Shown here: one piece after another, positions 40,182 through 48,648 of the stretch
How the letters are laid out: the number at the start of each line of letters is the position of its first letter
Numbering within the stretch: the stretch's first letter is position 1
From: Microbacterium testaceum
Lineage (GTDB): Bacteria > Actinomycetota > Actinomycetes > Actinomycetales > Microbacteriaceae
Direction: 5' to 3'
Assembly (NCBI RefSeq): GCF_001476655.1
Contig: NZ_LDRT01000002.1
Location: forward strand, 1-64,000
DNA length: 64,000 nt
Made by a program: the position numbers and the translations under genes
Notes under the pieces: model-generated
Told to the model about the DNA's origin: nothing
Database searches by the model: none
What the model saw: only the letters and a program-made list of their open reading frames with translations

Positions 40182-41627
40182 ATGAGACGCGCCAAGATCG
40201 TCGCAACACTCGGGCCCGCCACGTCGTCGTATGAGATGGTTCGCGCCATCATCGACGCCGGGGTGGACGTCGCCCGCCTCAACCTGAGCCACGGAGACTA
40301 CTCCGTGCACGACGCCAACTTCGCCAACGTGCGCAAGGCGGCAGAGGACGCCGGCCGGCCGGTCGCGGCCCTCGTCGACCTCCAGGGTCCCAAGATCCGC
40401 CTCGGCAAGTTCGAGAACGGCCCGCACGAGCTCCTCCCCGGGGACATCTTCAAGATCACGATCGAAGACATCCTCGGCACCAAAGAGATCGTCGGCACCA
40501 CGTTCAAGGGCCTGCCGCAGGACGTCCGCCCCGGCGACTTCCTGCTCATCGACGACGGCAAGGTCCGCGTCGAGGTCGTCGAGACCGACGGCACCGTCGT
40601 CACCACCCGGGTCGTCGTCGGCGGTCCGGTCTCGAACAACAAGGGCATCAACCTGCCCGGCGTGGCCGTGAACGTCCCCGCGCTGAGCGAGAAGGACGAA
40701 GCCGACCTGCGCTGGGGCCTGAACGCGGGCGCCGACCTGATCGCGCTGTCGTTCGTCCGGGATGCCAAGGACATCGAGCGCGTGCACGAGATCATGGCCG
40801 AAGAGGGGCGCTACGTGCCCGTCATCGCCAAGATCGAGAAGCCGCAGGCGGTCGACAACCTCGAAGAGATCATCGACGCGTTCGACGGCATCATGGTGGC
40901 CCGCGGCGACCTGGGTGTCGAGCTGCCCCTCGAGGCCGTGCCGATCGTGCAGAAGCGCGCCGTCGAGCTCGCCCGCCGCATGGCGAAGCCGGTCATCGTC
41001 GCGACGCAGATGCTCGAGTCGATGATCAACAGCCCGGTGCCCACGCGCGCCGAGACCTCCGACGTCGCGAACGCCGTCCTCGACGGCGCGGACGCGGTCA
41101 TGCTCTCCGGCGAGACCAGTGTCGGCGACTACCCGGTCGTGGTCGTGGAGACCATGGCCCGCATCGTCGCCTCGACCGAGGAGCACGGTCTCGAGCGCAT
41201 CGCGCCCCTGACCAACAAGCCCCGTACGCAGGGCGGCGCCATCACGCTCGCCGCCGTCGAGGTCGCCGACTTCGTCGAGGCCAAGTACCTCTGCGTGTTC
41301 ACGGAGTCGGGAGACTCGGCGCGCCGCATGTCGCGTCTGCGCTCCACGATCCCGATGCTCGCGTTCACGCCCGAGCCCGGCATCCGTCGTCGTCTGGCCC
41401 TCACGTGGGGCGTGCGCTCGACGCTGGTGGAGCACGTGTCGCACACCGACAAGATGTTCCTCCAGGTCGACGACTACCTGCTGTCGAACGACCTCGCGAA
41501 GGTCGGCGACAAGGTCGTGGTCATCTCGGGTTCCCCTCCCGGAATCGCCGGCTCGACGAACGACCTGCGCGTCCACCGGGTCGGCGACGCCGTCCACGGC
41601 GCAGCCCCCGGGTACCAGGAGGTCTGA
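40182..41627 (+). CDS. pyk: pyruvate kinase
   Basis: A 481-residue glycolytic enzyme making ATP and pyruvate from phosphoenolpyruvate. Key segments: RRAKIVATLGPATSS, ARLNLSHGDY, LVDLQGPKIRLG, the signature IAKIEKPQAVDNLEEII with the catalytic Lys, MVARGDLGVELP, and AVMLSGETSVGDYP. The C-terminal domain is complete. SD is weak. A strong hairpin follows immediately, so it is a single-gene unit. Confidence 0.97.
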   Translation: MRRAKIVATLGPATSSYEMVRAIIDAGVDVARLNLSHGDYSVHDANFANVRKAAEDAGRPVAALVDLQGPKIRLGKFENGPHELLPGDIFKITIEDILGTKEIVGTTFKGLPQDVRPGDFLLIDDGKVRVEVVETDGTVVTTRVVVGGPVSNNKGINLPGVAVNVPALSEKDEADLRWGLNAGADLIALSFVRDAKDIERVHEIMAEEGRYVPVIAKIEKPQAVDNLEEIIDAFDGIMVARGDLGVELPLEAVPIVQKRAVELARRMAKPVIVATQMLESMINSPVPTRAETSDVANAVLDGADAVMLSGETSVGDYPVVVVETMARIVASTEEHGLERIAPLTNKPRTQGGAITLAAVEVADFVEAKYLCVFTESGDSARRMSRLRSTIPMLAFTPEPGIRRRLALTWGVRSTLVEHVSHTDKMFLQVDDYLLSNDLAKVGDKVVVISGSPPGIAGSTNDLRVHRVGDAVHGAAPGYQEV

Positions 41628-41632
41628 TCGTC

Positions 41633-41668
41633 CGACGACGCGCGCCGGTTCTCCGGCGCGCGTCGTCG
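41633..41668 (+). terminator. terminator after pyk
   Basis: Perfect 16-bp stem CGACGACGCGCGCCGG / CCGGCGCGCGTCGTCG with a TTCT loop, starting 6 nt after the pyk stop. It has no long U-tract. Confidence 0.75.
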
Positions 41669-41707
41669 CTCGCGTTCTCCCGGTACATTGGGAGTTCGCG
41701 AGCACAA

Positions 41708-41788
41708 GCCGGTGTGGCGGAATGGCAGACGCGGGGCACTCAAAATGCTCTGTCGAAAGACGTGTGGGTTCGAGTCCCACCACCGGTA
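41708..41788 (+). tRNA. tRNA-Leu (anticodon CAA)
   Basis: An 81-nt cloverleaf. The acceptor arms GCCGGTG and CACCGGT pair (the last pair is G-U), the D arm starts GCGGAATGGCAGACGC, and the anticodon stem-loop GGGCA-CTCAAAA-TGCTC gives anticodon CAA, reading UUG. The long variable arm contains GTC-GAAA-GAC, and the T arm is GTGGG-TTCGAGT-CCCAC. Discriminator is A, as for leucine. The 3' CCA is not encoded. Confidence 0.95.
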
Positions 41789-41794
41789 CGACCA

Positions 41795-41820
41795 CGGGTC
41801 GGCTCCTCCGAGCCGGCCCG
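41795..41820 (+). terminator. terminator after tRNA-Leu
   Basis: An 11-bp stem, CGGGTCGGCTC / GAGCCGGCCCG (one G-U pair), with loop CTCC, 7 nt after the tRNA. Confidence 0.65.
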
Positions 41821-41879
41821 GTGTTGTCCAGCCCCCATCGCATCCTCGCCGTTTCGCGGGTGATGCGCCCTCCCCGTCC

Positions 41880-41885
41880 TAGGAT
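41880..41885 (+). promoter_or_regulatory. candidate -10 element of the ANTAR regulator gene
   Basis: TAGGAT lies 6 nt before the GTG start, which lacks an SD. Confidence 0.5.
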
Positions 41886-41891
41886 GGTCAC

Positions 41892-42512
41892 GTGACTGAT
41901 CAAGAAGCCGCTCCGGCCTCCGCGCCCGCCGCCCCCCGCCGCGTCGTCGTGGCGGAGGACGAGTCGCTCATCCGTCTCGACATCGTCGAGATCCTCCGCG
42001 ACAACGGCTACGACGTCGTCGGCGAGGCCGGCGACGGCGAGACCGCCGTGCAGCTCGCCACCGAACTCCGCCCCGACCTCGTGATCATGGACGTGAAGAT
42101 GCCGCAGCTCGACGGCATCAGCGCCGCCGAGAAGCTGAGCAAGAACCACATCGCGCCCGTCGTGCTGCTGACCGCGTTCAGCCAGAAAGAGCTCGTGGAG
42201 CGCGCGAGCGAGGCCGGTGCCCTCGCGTACGTCGTGAAGCCGTTCACCCCGAACGACCTGCTGCCGGCGATCGAGATCGCCCTGGCCCGTTACGAGCAGA
42301 TCATCACGCTCGAGGCCGAGGTCGCCGACATGGTCGAGCGTTTCGAGACCCGCAAGCTCGTCGACCGCGCCAAGGGCCTGCTCAACGAGAAGATGGGCCT
42401 CTCCGAGCCCGAAGCCTTCCGCTGGATCCAGAAGGCATCCATGGACCGCCGCCTGACCATGCAGGACGTCGCCAAGGCGATCATCGAGCAGTTGGCCCCC
42501 AAGAAGGGCTGA
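41892..42512 (+). CDS. pdtaR: PdtaR-like response regulator with ANTAR RNA-binding domain
   Basis: A 206-residue regulator. The receiver domain (about 16-135) has the acidic pair E22/D23, phospho-acceptor D67 (VIMDVKMP), T94 and K116 (YVVKPF). The C-terminal ANTAR domain (about 137-197) reads RKLVDRAKGLLNEKMGLSEP. ANTAR proteins bind paired hexaloops in mRNA and act as antiterminators. The partner kinase (PdtaS in mycobacteria) is not in the window. The place between pyk and polA resembles the mycobacterial order around Rv1626. The first 15 residues are Ala/Pro-rich. Confidence 0.92.
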   Translation: MTDQEAAPASAPAAPRRVVVAEDESLIRLDIVEILRDNGYDVVGEAGDGETAVQLATELRPDLVIMDVKMPQLDGISAAEKLSKNHIAPVVLLTAFSQKELVERASEAGALAYVVKPFTPNDLLPAIEIALARYEQIITLEAEVADMVERFETRKLVDRAKGLLNEKMGLSEPEAFRWIQKASMDRRLTMQDVAKAIIEQLAPKKG

Positions 42513-42525
42513 CCGCGATTCTGAG

Positions 42526-42559
42526 AGAAATGGATGCCACAGAGGTGGCATCCATTTCT
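42526..42559. terminator. bidirectional terminator between the ANTAR gene and the thioesterase gene
   Basis: Perfect 15-bp stem AGAAATGGATGCCAC / GTGGCATCCATTTCT with an AGAG loop lies between two convergent genes. Its TTTCT/AGAAA ends offer short U-runs on both strands. Confidence 0.7.
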
Positions 42560-42637
42560 CGTTGACGGGGGAGGGGTCTCGGTCTCTTCGACGAGCTCGG
42601 GGAGCCGCGCGGACGAGACCACCGGACCCCGCCGGGC

Positions 42638-43072
42638 TCAGCCTCTCGGGGCGTCCTTGATCATGTTGGTGATCCGCACTGTCGAGCACCGACGCCCCTG
42701 ATCGTCGGTGATCACGATCTCGTGGACGGTGAGGCTGCGCCCGAGGTGGATCGGCGTGCAGACGCCGGTGACGCGGCCCGAGGTCGCGGACCGCGTGTGC
42801 GTGGCGTTGATGTCGATGCCGACCGCCAGCTTCCCCGCTCCGGCGTGGAGGTTCGCGGCCATCGATCCGAGCGACTCGCCCAGGACCACGTAAGCGCCGC
42901 CGTGCAGGAGGCCGACGGGCTGGGTGTTGCCCTCGACCGGCATGGTGGCCACGCACCGGTCGATGGTGAACTCCACCCACTCGAAGCCCATCTTCTCGGC
43001 GAGAGCGCCCATTCCGCGCTTCTTCGCCCAGTCGAGGCCGGACAGGGGGTCGGGAGTCGTGGACGTCATCAT
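42638..43072 (-). CDS. hotdog-fold thioesterase (PaaI-like)
   Basis: A 144-residue hotdog protein of the PaaI/MenI-like group that hydrolyses acyl-CoA esters. LLHGGAYVVLGESLGSMAAN is the characteristic helix with the catalytic HGG and Glu; GIDINATHTRSATSGRVTGV is the adjoining strand pair. Its substrate cannot be told from sequence. Two consecutive ATGs (43072 and 43069) follow GAAGG. It is divergent from polA and convergent with the ANTAR gene. Confidence 0.85.
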   Translation of the reverse strand: MMTSTTPDPLSGLDWAKKRGMGALAEKMGFEWVEFTIDRCVATMPVEGNTQPVGLLHGGAYVVLGESLGSMAANLHAGAGKLAVGIDINATHTRSATSGRVTGVCTPIHLGRSLTVHEIVITDDQGRRCSTVRITNMIKDAPRG

Positions 43073-43130
43073 CGCCTTCGTGTCATTGCCGTCATCGGGG
43101 CCGGGCCGGGGCAGTGTCCGTGGTCCTCGT

Positions 43131-43136
43131 TAGGCT
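43131..43136 (+). promoter_or_regulatory. candidate -10 element of polA
   Basis: TAGGCT lies 6 nt before the GTG. The intervening GGAGGG is too close to the start to act as a normal SD. Confidence 0.45.
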
Positions 43137-43142
43137 GGAGGG

Positions 43143-45782
43143 GTGACGGATGCCGAAAAGCCTACCCTCCTCGTCGTCGACGGCCACTCGCTGGCCTATC
43201 GGGCGTTCTACGCCCTGCCGGTCGACAACTTCTCGACCAAGGACGGCCAGCACACCAACGGGATCTACGGCTTCCTGTCGATGTTCGTGAACCTCGTCAA
43301 GGCCGAGAAGCCGACGCACCTCGCCGTCGCCTTCGACACCTCTCGGCAATCGTTCCGCACCCGTGAGTACGCCGAGTACAAGGCGAACCGCAGCGAGTCG
43401 CCCGCCGAGTTCAAGGGCCAGATCCCGCTGTTGCAAGAGTGTCTCGAAGCCATGGGCGTGCCCGTGCTGAAGAAAGAGGATTTCGAGGCCGATGACATCC
43501 TCGCCACCCTGGCGACCCAGGGAGAGGCGCAGGGCTTCCAGGTGCTCGTGTGCTCGGGCGACCGCGACACGATCCAGCTCGTCACCGACGACATCACCCT
43601 GCTGTACCCCAACGTGCAGGGCGTGTCACAGCTGAAGCGCTACGACACCGCCGCCGTCATCGAGAAGTATGGCCTACCCCCGGAGCAATACCCCGACATC
43701 GCCGCTCTCGTCGGTGAGACGAGCGACAACCTGCCCGGGGTGCCCAAGGTCGGCGAGAAGACCGCGGTGAAGTGGCTGACGCAGTGGGGCTCGCTCGACG
43801 CCCTGCTCGAGAACGCCGACAAGGTCACGGGCGTCGTCGGCAACAACCTCCGCGAGCACCTCGACGGCGTCAAGCGCAACCGCGCGCTCAACCGTCTGCT
43901 GCGCGACGTCGAGCTGCCCGTGGGGCCGTCCGACCTCGAGGTGAAGCCGCTCGACGGCCAGGCGGTGCGCGACATCTTCGCGCGGCTCGAGTTCCGCACC
44001 CTTCTGCCGCGCGTGTTCGACGCCCTCGGCGCAGATCCGGGCGACGCCGCGGAAGAGGCGCGCCCCACGGCCACGGCGCCCGCCCCGGCCGCGCTCGACG
44101 CCGACGCCCTCGCGGCGTGGGCGGCCGCATCCACCGGCACCGTCGGCCTCACCCTCGTCCTCGCCCAGGGGGCTCCCGCGCAGATCGGTCTCGCGCGCGC
44201 CGACGCGGCGGCCGAGGCCGCGTGGACGCCGGCGGTGCGAGACGCGCTCGCGGAGTGGTTGGCATCCGGTGCGCCCAAGGTGATGGCCGACGCCAAGCCG
44301 CAGGTGAAGGCCCTCCTGCGCGAGGGGATCGCGCTGGGGGGCATCGCGTCCGACGTGATTCTCGCCGGGTGGCTCGTCCGCCCGAGTTTCCCCGACAAGA
44401 CGCTCGGCGACCTCGTGCAGCGCTATCTCGACGAGAACCTCCCCGAGGCCGATCCCACGCAGCTCGTCCCCGAGACCGAGGGCGCGACGCCCGGACAGCT
44501 CGCGTGGTTCATCCGACGGGTGGCCGAGGCGCAGCGCGCCGATCTGCCCGAGCGGGTCGCCGAGGTCCTCGACGAGATCGAGATGCCGACGCTCACCGCC
44601 CTCGCCGACATGGAGCTCGCGGGAGTCGCGGTCTCGCACGAGAAGCTCGCCGGTTTCTCCGCCGAGCTCGGCGCCCGCGCCGACGCCCTCGCCCGCGACG
44701 CGTACGCGGCGATCGGCCACGAGGTGAACCTCGGGTCGCCGAAGCAACTGCAGGAAGTGCTGTTCGACGAGCTGCAGCTGCCGAAGACGCGCAAGACCAA
44801 GAGCGGCTACACGACGGATGCCGCGGCTCTGGCCGATCTGCAAGAGAGCGCGCCGCACCCGTTCCTCGACCTGCTGCTCAAGCACCGTGAGGCGACCAAG
44901 CTCAAGCAGATCATCGACGCGCTCGACACCGCGACGGGCACCGACGGACGCATCCACACCACGTACGTGCAGACCGGCAGCCAGACCGGCCGCCTGTCGA
45001 GCACCGACCCGAATCTCCAGAACATCCCGATCCGCACCGAGGAGAGCCGGCGCATCCGGGCCGCCTTCGAGGTCGGCGAGGGCTATGAGACGCTGCTGAC
45101 GGCCGACTACTCGCAGATCGAGATGCGGATCATGGCGCACCTGTCGGGCGACCCCGGACTCATCGAGGCGTTCAACTCGGGCGAAGACCTGCACCGGTTC
45201 GTCGGCGCACGCGTCTTCGGCGTCGAGCCCGCCGAGGTCACACCGGCGATGCGCACCAAGGTCAAGGCCATGTCGTACGGGCTCGTCTACGGGCTGTCGG
45301 CCTTCGGCCTGTCGAAGCAGCTGCGCATCGAGCAGTCCGAGGCGAAGAAGCTCATGCTCGAGTACTTCGCTCGGTTCGGGGCGGTGCGCGACTATCTGCG
45401 CGGCTCGGTCGAGCAGGCGCGGCAAGACGGGTACACCGAGACCATCTTCGGCCGGCGCCGGCCGTTCCCCGACCTCACGAGTATGAATCGGGTGCTGCGG
45501 GAGAACGCGGAACGCGCGGCGCTGAACGCCCCGATCCAGGGCAGCGCCGCCGACATCATGAAGGTCGCGCTGTTCCGCATCCGCGAGGAGCTGGCATCCG
45601 CGGGACTGCGCTCGCGCGTCCTTCTGCAGATCCACGACGAACTCGTCGTCGAGGTCGCGGCGGGGGAGTGGGATGCCGTCGAGCGCATCGTGCGGGCTCG
45701 CATGGCGGACGCGGCCGAGCTGTCGGTACCGCTCGACGTGCAGATCGGCCGCGGCGGCGATTGGGACGAAGCGGGCCACTGA
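43143..45782 (+). CDS. polA: DNA polymerase I
   Basis: An 879-residue PolA for Okazaki-fragment processing and repair. The N-terminal 5'-nuclease (about 1-300) has DGHSLAYRAFYALP and EADDILATLA. The middle 3'-5' exonuclease-like domain lacks the DxE motif (TVGLTLVLAQ in its place), so proofreading is probably lost, as in mycobacterial Pol I. The polymerase domain has LLTADYSQIEMRIMAHLS (motif A), KVKAMSYGLVYGLSAFGLS (motif B) and LLQIHDELVVEVA (motif C). GTG start; length is normal. Confidence 0.97.
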   Translation: MTDAEKPTLLVVDGHSLAYRAFYALPVDNFSTKDGQHTNGIYGFLSMFVNLVKAEKPTHLAVAFDTSRQSFRTREYAEYKANRSESPAEFKGQIPLLQECLEAMGVPVLKKEDFEADDILATLATQGEAQGFQVLVCSGDRDTIQLVTDDITLLYPNVQGVSQLKRYDTAAVIEKYGLPPEQYPDIAALVGETSDNLPGVPKVGEKTAVKWLTQWGSLDALLENADKVTGVVGNNLREHLDGVKRNRALNRLLRDVELPVGPSDLEVKPLDGQAVRDIFARLEFRTLLPRVFDALGADPGDAAEEARPTATAPAPAALDADALAAWAAASTGTVGLTLVLAQGAPAQIGLARADAAAEAAWTPAVRDALAEWLASGAPKVMADAKPQVKALLREGIALGGIASDVILAGWLVRPSFPDKTLGDLVQRYLDENLPEADPTQLVPETEGATPGQLAWFIRRVAEAQRADLPERVAEVLDEIEMPTLTALADMELAGVAVSHEKLAGFSAELGARADALARDAYAAIGHEVNLGSPKQLQEVLFDELQLPKTRKTKSGYTTDAAALADLQESAPHPFLDLLLKHREATKLKQIIDALDTATGTDGRIHTTYVQTGSQTGRLSSTDPNLQNIPIRTEESRRIRAAFEVGEGYETLLTADYSQIEMRIMAHLSGDPGLIEAFNSGEDLHRFVGARVFGVEPAEVTPAMRTKVKAMSYGLVYGLSAFGLSKQLRIEQSEAKKLMLEYFARFGAVRDYLRGSVEQARQDGYTETIFGRRRPFPDLTSMNRVLRENAERAALNAPIQGSAADIMKVALFRIREELASAGLRSRVLLQIHDELVVEVAAGEWDAVERIVRARMADAAELSVPLDVQIGRGGDWDEAGH

Positions 45783-45797
45783 CGGCAGACCGCGCGC

Positions 45798-45821
45798 GCC
45801 GGAGTGCGCGGGCGCTCCGGC
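45798..45821 (+). terminator. weak terminator after polA
   Basis: A 7-bp stem GCCGGAG / CTCCGGC with a 10-nt loop, followed by TTCCCT. Confidence 0.4.
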
Positions 45822-45826
45822 TTCCC

Positions 45827-45832
45827 TAGGCT
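45827..45832 (+). promoter_or_regulatory. candidate -10 element of the DUF885 gene
   Basis: TAGGCT lies 6 nt before the ATG at 45839. Confidence 0.45.
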
Positions 45833-45838
45833 CGAAGG

Positions 45839-47515
45839 ATGACTGACGCACAACGCACCCCCACGCCGATCGACACGATCGCCGAGGCGTGGGTCGACAC
45901 CTTGGCGGAGCGCATTCCGACGCTCGCCACGTACATCGGGCGCGACGAGTACAACGGCCGCTTCGGCGACTACAGCCCCGAAGGCGCCGACGCCCTCACC
46001 GCCGACGCGCGCGCCACGAAAGCCGCGCTCGAGGCCGCCGAACCCGTCGACGCCATCGACACGGTGACGAAGATGGATCTGGTTCGCGAGCTCGACCTCA
46101 TGATCGAGCAGCACGAAGCGAAGACGCACCTGCGCGACCTGAACGTGATCGCCTCGCCCGCGCAGGACATCCGCGCCACCTTCGATCTCATGCCGACCGC
46201 CACCGTCGAGGACTGGGCCACGATCTCCCAGCGTATGAAGGCGCTGCCCGCGGCCGTCGAGGGGTACGTCGAGACCCTTCGCCGCGGCATCGCCGAGGGC
46301 GTCGTGCCGGCACGCCGGCAGGTGAGCGAGGTCGTCTCGCAGATCTCCCGCTACACCGCCGACACGGGCTTCTTCGCGGAGTTCGTCGCGGGCGCCGCTC
46401 CCGCCGAGGGACAGCTGCCCGCCTCGCTCGCGCGCGAGCTCGACGAGAACGCGGGTGCTGCCCGCGTCGCCTACGACGCCCTGGCATCGTTCCTCTCCTC
46501 CGAGCTCGCCCCCGTGGCCGGAGAGGCCGACGGCGTGGGCCGTGAGCTGTACGCGCTGCACTCGCGCCGGTTCCTCGGTGCCGAGATCGACCTCGACGAG
46601 ACCTACGACTGGGGCGTCGAAGAACTCGCGCGCATGGTGGCCGAGCAGGAGGCGATCGCGAACGAGATCCTCCAGGGAGCGAGCGTCGAAGAAGCGGTGG
46701 CGTTCCTCGAGAAAGACGAGTCGCGCAAGCTCCGCGGCACGAAGGCCCTCCAGGAGTGGATGCAGCGCACGAGCGACAAGGCCGTGTACGAGCTCGCTCG
46801 CACCCACTTCGACATCGCCGAGCCCATCCGCACCCTCGAGTGCATGATCGCCCCCACCAACGAGGGCGGGATCTACTACACCGGCCCGACCGACGACTTC
46901 TCGCGCCCTGGCCGCATGTGGTGGTCGGTGCCCGAGGGCGTCGACACCTTCGACACCTGGCGCGAGCTCACCACGGTGTATCACGAGGGCGTTCCGGGCC
47001 ATCACCTGCAGATCGCGCAGGCCGTCTACAACCGCGCGCAGCTGAACTCCTGGCGCCGCCTGCTGGCGGGGACGAGCGGGCACGCCGAGGGCTGGGCGCT
47101 GTACGCCGAGCGTCTGATGGAACAGCTCGGTTACCTCGACGACCCCGCCGACCGACTCGGCATGCTCGACGGGCAGCGCATGCGGGCGGCACGCGTCGTG
47201 CTCGACATCGGCGTGCACCTCGGCAAGCCGCGCCTCGACGGCACCGGCACCTGGGACCACGACTACGCCTTGGCGTTCATGCTGAAGAACGTCAACATGA
47301 GCGAGGAGTTCGTGCGCTTCGAGGTCAACCGCTATCTCGGATGGCCGGGGCAGGCTCCGGCGTACAAGGTCGGCCAGCGCATCTGGGAGCAGGTCCGCGA
47401 GGAGGAGCAGCAGCGCCGCGGCGCCGACTTCTCGATGAAGCAGTTCCACACCCGTGCCCTCGACATCGGCGGCGTCGGTCTGGACACTCTGCGGGCAGCC
47501 CTGGCATCCGTCTGA
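45839..47515 (+). CDS. DUF885 family protein, putative zinc metallopeptidase
   Basis: A 558-residue cytosolic protein of the DUF885 family, mostly helical and distantly like the M3/M32-type gluzincins. TTVYHEGVPGHHLQIAQAVY near residue 380 carries an HExxxGHH motif suited to zinc binding, and GTSGHAEGWALYAERLMEQL downstream offers a further Glu ligand. No signal peptide. Substrate is unknown; peptidase or carboxypeptidase activity is inferred. It is a single-gene unit bounded by hairpins. Confidence 0.85.
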   Translation: MTDAQRTPTPIDTIAEAWVDTLAERIPTLATYIGRDEYNGRFGDYSPEGADALTADARATKAALEAAEPVDAIDTVTKMDLVRELDLMIEQHEAKTHLRDLNVIASPAQDIRATFDLMPTATVEDWATISQRMKALPAAVEGYVETLRRGIAEGVVPARRQVSEVVSQISRYTADTGFFAEFVAGAAPAEGQLPASLARELDENAGAARVAYDALASFLSSELAPVAGEADGVGRELYALHSRRFLGAEIDLDETYDWGVEELARMVAEQEAIANEILQGASVEEAVAFLEKDESRKLRGTKALQEWMQRTSDKAVYELARTHFDIAEPIRTLECMIAPTNEGGIYYTGPTDDFSRPGRMWWSVPEGVDTFDTWRELTTVYHEGVPGHHLQIAQAVYNRAQLNSWRRLLAGTSGHAEGWALYAERLMEQLGYLDDPADRLGMLDGQRMRAARVVLDIGVHLGKPRLDGTGTWDHDYALAFMLKNVNMSEEFVRFEVNRYLGWPGQAPAYKVGQRIWEQVREEEQQRRGADFSMKQFHTRALDIGGVGLDTLRAALASV

Positions 47516-47519
47516 ATCC

Positions 47520-47553
47520 GACGAGGGGCGTCGCTACGGCGGCGCCCCTCGTC
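47520..47553 (+). terminator. terminator after the DUF885 gene
   Basis: An 11-bp perfect stem GACGAGGGGCG / CGCCCCTCGTC with a 12-nt loop, starting 5 nt after the stop. Confidence 0.65.
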
Positions 47554-47559
47554 CGTGTC

Positions 47560-47574
47560 GGGGAATGTTTCCCC
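47560..47574. promoter_or_regulatory. operator-like inverted repeat before the flavin oxidoreductase gene
   Basis: GGGGAA-TGT-TTCCCC is a perfect 6-bp inverted repeat 6 nt upstream of a -10-like TAAAGT (47581-47586). A bound repressor would cover the promoter. Confidence 0.4.
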
Positions 47575-47613
47575 CTCGCGTAAAGTTCATTCATCCGAAT
47601 GCAAGGAGATCTC

Positions 47614-48648
47614 ATGGACGCCACCCCCGTCGAGCTCGGCCTCGATACCTTCGGAGACATCTCGCGCGGCCCCGACGGGTCGCTGCAGAGCGATGCGCAG
47701 ACCATCCGCAACGTCGTGGAACAGGCGGTGCTCGCCGACCAGGTCGGACTGTCGTTCTTCGGCGTGGGGGAGCATCACCGCAAAGACTTCGCGGTGACCA
47801 GCCCCGAGATCGTCCTCGCCGCGGCCGCCGCGCGCACGAAGGACATCCACCTCGGTACCGCGGTGACGGTGCTGTCGTCCGACGACCCCGTCCGCGTGTA
47901 CGAGCGCTTCGCGACACTCGACGCCGTCTCGAACGGTCGCGCCGAGGTGATCCTCGGGCGCGGGTCGTTCATCGAGTCCTTCCCCCTGTTCGGCTACGAC
48001 CTGAACGACTACGAGCAGCTGTTCGAGGAGAAGCTGGAGCTGTTCTCGCTCCTGCTCGACGAGAAGCCCGTCACCTGGTCGGGGCGGACGCGTGCCGGAC
48101 TCCGCGACGCGGACGTGTACCCCAAGACCGAGAACGGTCTGAAAGCGTGGGTCGGTGTCGGCGGGTCACCCGAGTCGGTCGTCCGCGCGGCCCGCTACGG
48201 CTACGGTCTCGTCCTCGCGATCATCGGCGGATCCTCGGCCCGCTTCCGTCCCTTCGCCCAGCTCTACCGGCAGTCGCTCGAGGAGTTCGGCAAGCCCGCG
48301 ATGCCCATCTCGGTGCACTCGCCCGGTCACGTGGCCGCCACGGACCAGCAGGCCTGGGACGAGGCCTACGAGGGCGTCGCCGAGCTGAACACCACCATCG
48401 GTCGCGAACGCGGTTGGCCCGCGTACAACCGCCTGCGTTTCCAGCACGACGTCGGCCCCGAGGGGGCGATGTACATCGGCTCACCCGAGACGGTGGCGAC
48501 GAAGATCGCCGCGACCGTGCAGGCGCTCGGTGCCTCGCGCTTCCAGATGAAGTTCGCGAGCGGCTCCATCTCGCACGACCGCCTGATGTCGAGCATCGAG
48601 CTCTACGGCACGCGCGTGCTGCCGCTCGTGCGAGAGATGCTGGCGTGA
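47614..48648 (+). CDS. LLM-class flavin-dependent oxidoreductase
   Basis: A 344-residue bacterial-luciferase-like monooxygenase (FMN or F420 type). Typical segments are FFGVGEHHRKDFAVTSPEIV, RTKDIHLGTAVTVLSSDDPV, GRAEVILGRGSFIESFPLFG, and GVGGSPESVVRAARYGYGL. The ATG at 47614 follows a perfect AAGGAG; an in-frame ATG at 47599 precedes that SD and is rejected. The substrate is unknown. Its stop overlaps the GTG of an MFS transporter, so the two form an operon, perhaps oxidising and moving the same compound. Confidence 0.9.
   Translation: MDATPVELGLDTFGDISRGPDGSLQSDAQTIRNVVEQAVLADQVGLSFFGVGEHHRKDFAVTSPEIVLAAAAARTKDIHLGTAVTVLSSDDPVRVYERFATLDAVSNGRAEVILGRGSFIESFPLFGYDLNDYEQLFEEKLELFSLLLDEKPVTWSGRTRAGLRDADVYPKTENGLKAWVGVGGSPESVVRAARYGYGLVLAIIGGSSARFRPFAQLYRQSLEEFGKPAMPISVHSPGHVAATDQQAWDEAYEGVAELNTTIGRERGWPAYNRLRFQHDVGPEGAMYIGSPETVATKIAATVQALGASRFQMKFASGSISHDRLMSSIELYGTRVLPLVREMLA

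Noticed and set aside
41405-41863. A 152-codon plus-strand ORF over the pyk end and tRNA-Leu
   Set aside because: It is a frame-shifted shadow of pyk that then runs through the terminator and the tRNA.
41708-41891. Integration site of a mobile element at tRNA-Leu
   Set aside because: No integrase, no repeat of the tRNA 3' end and only core genes on both sides.
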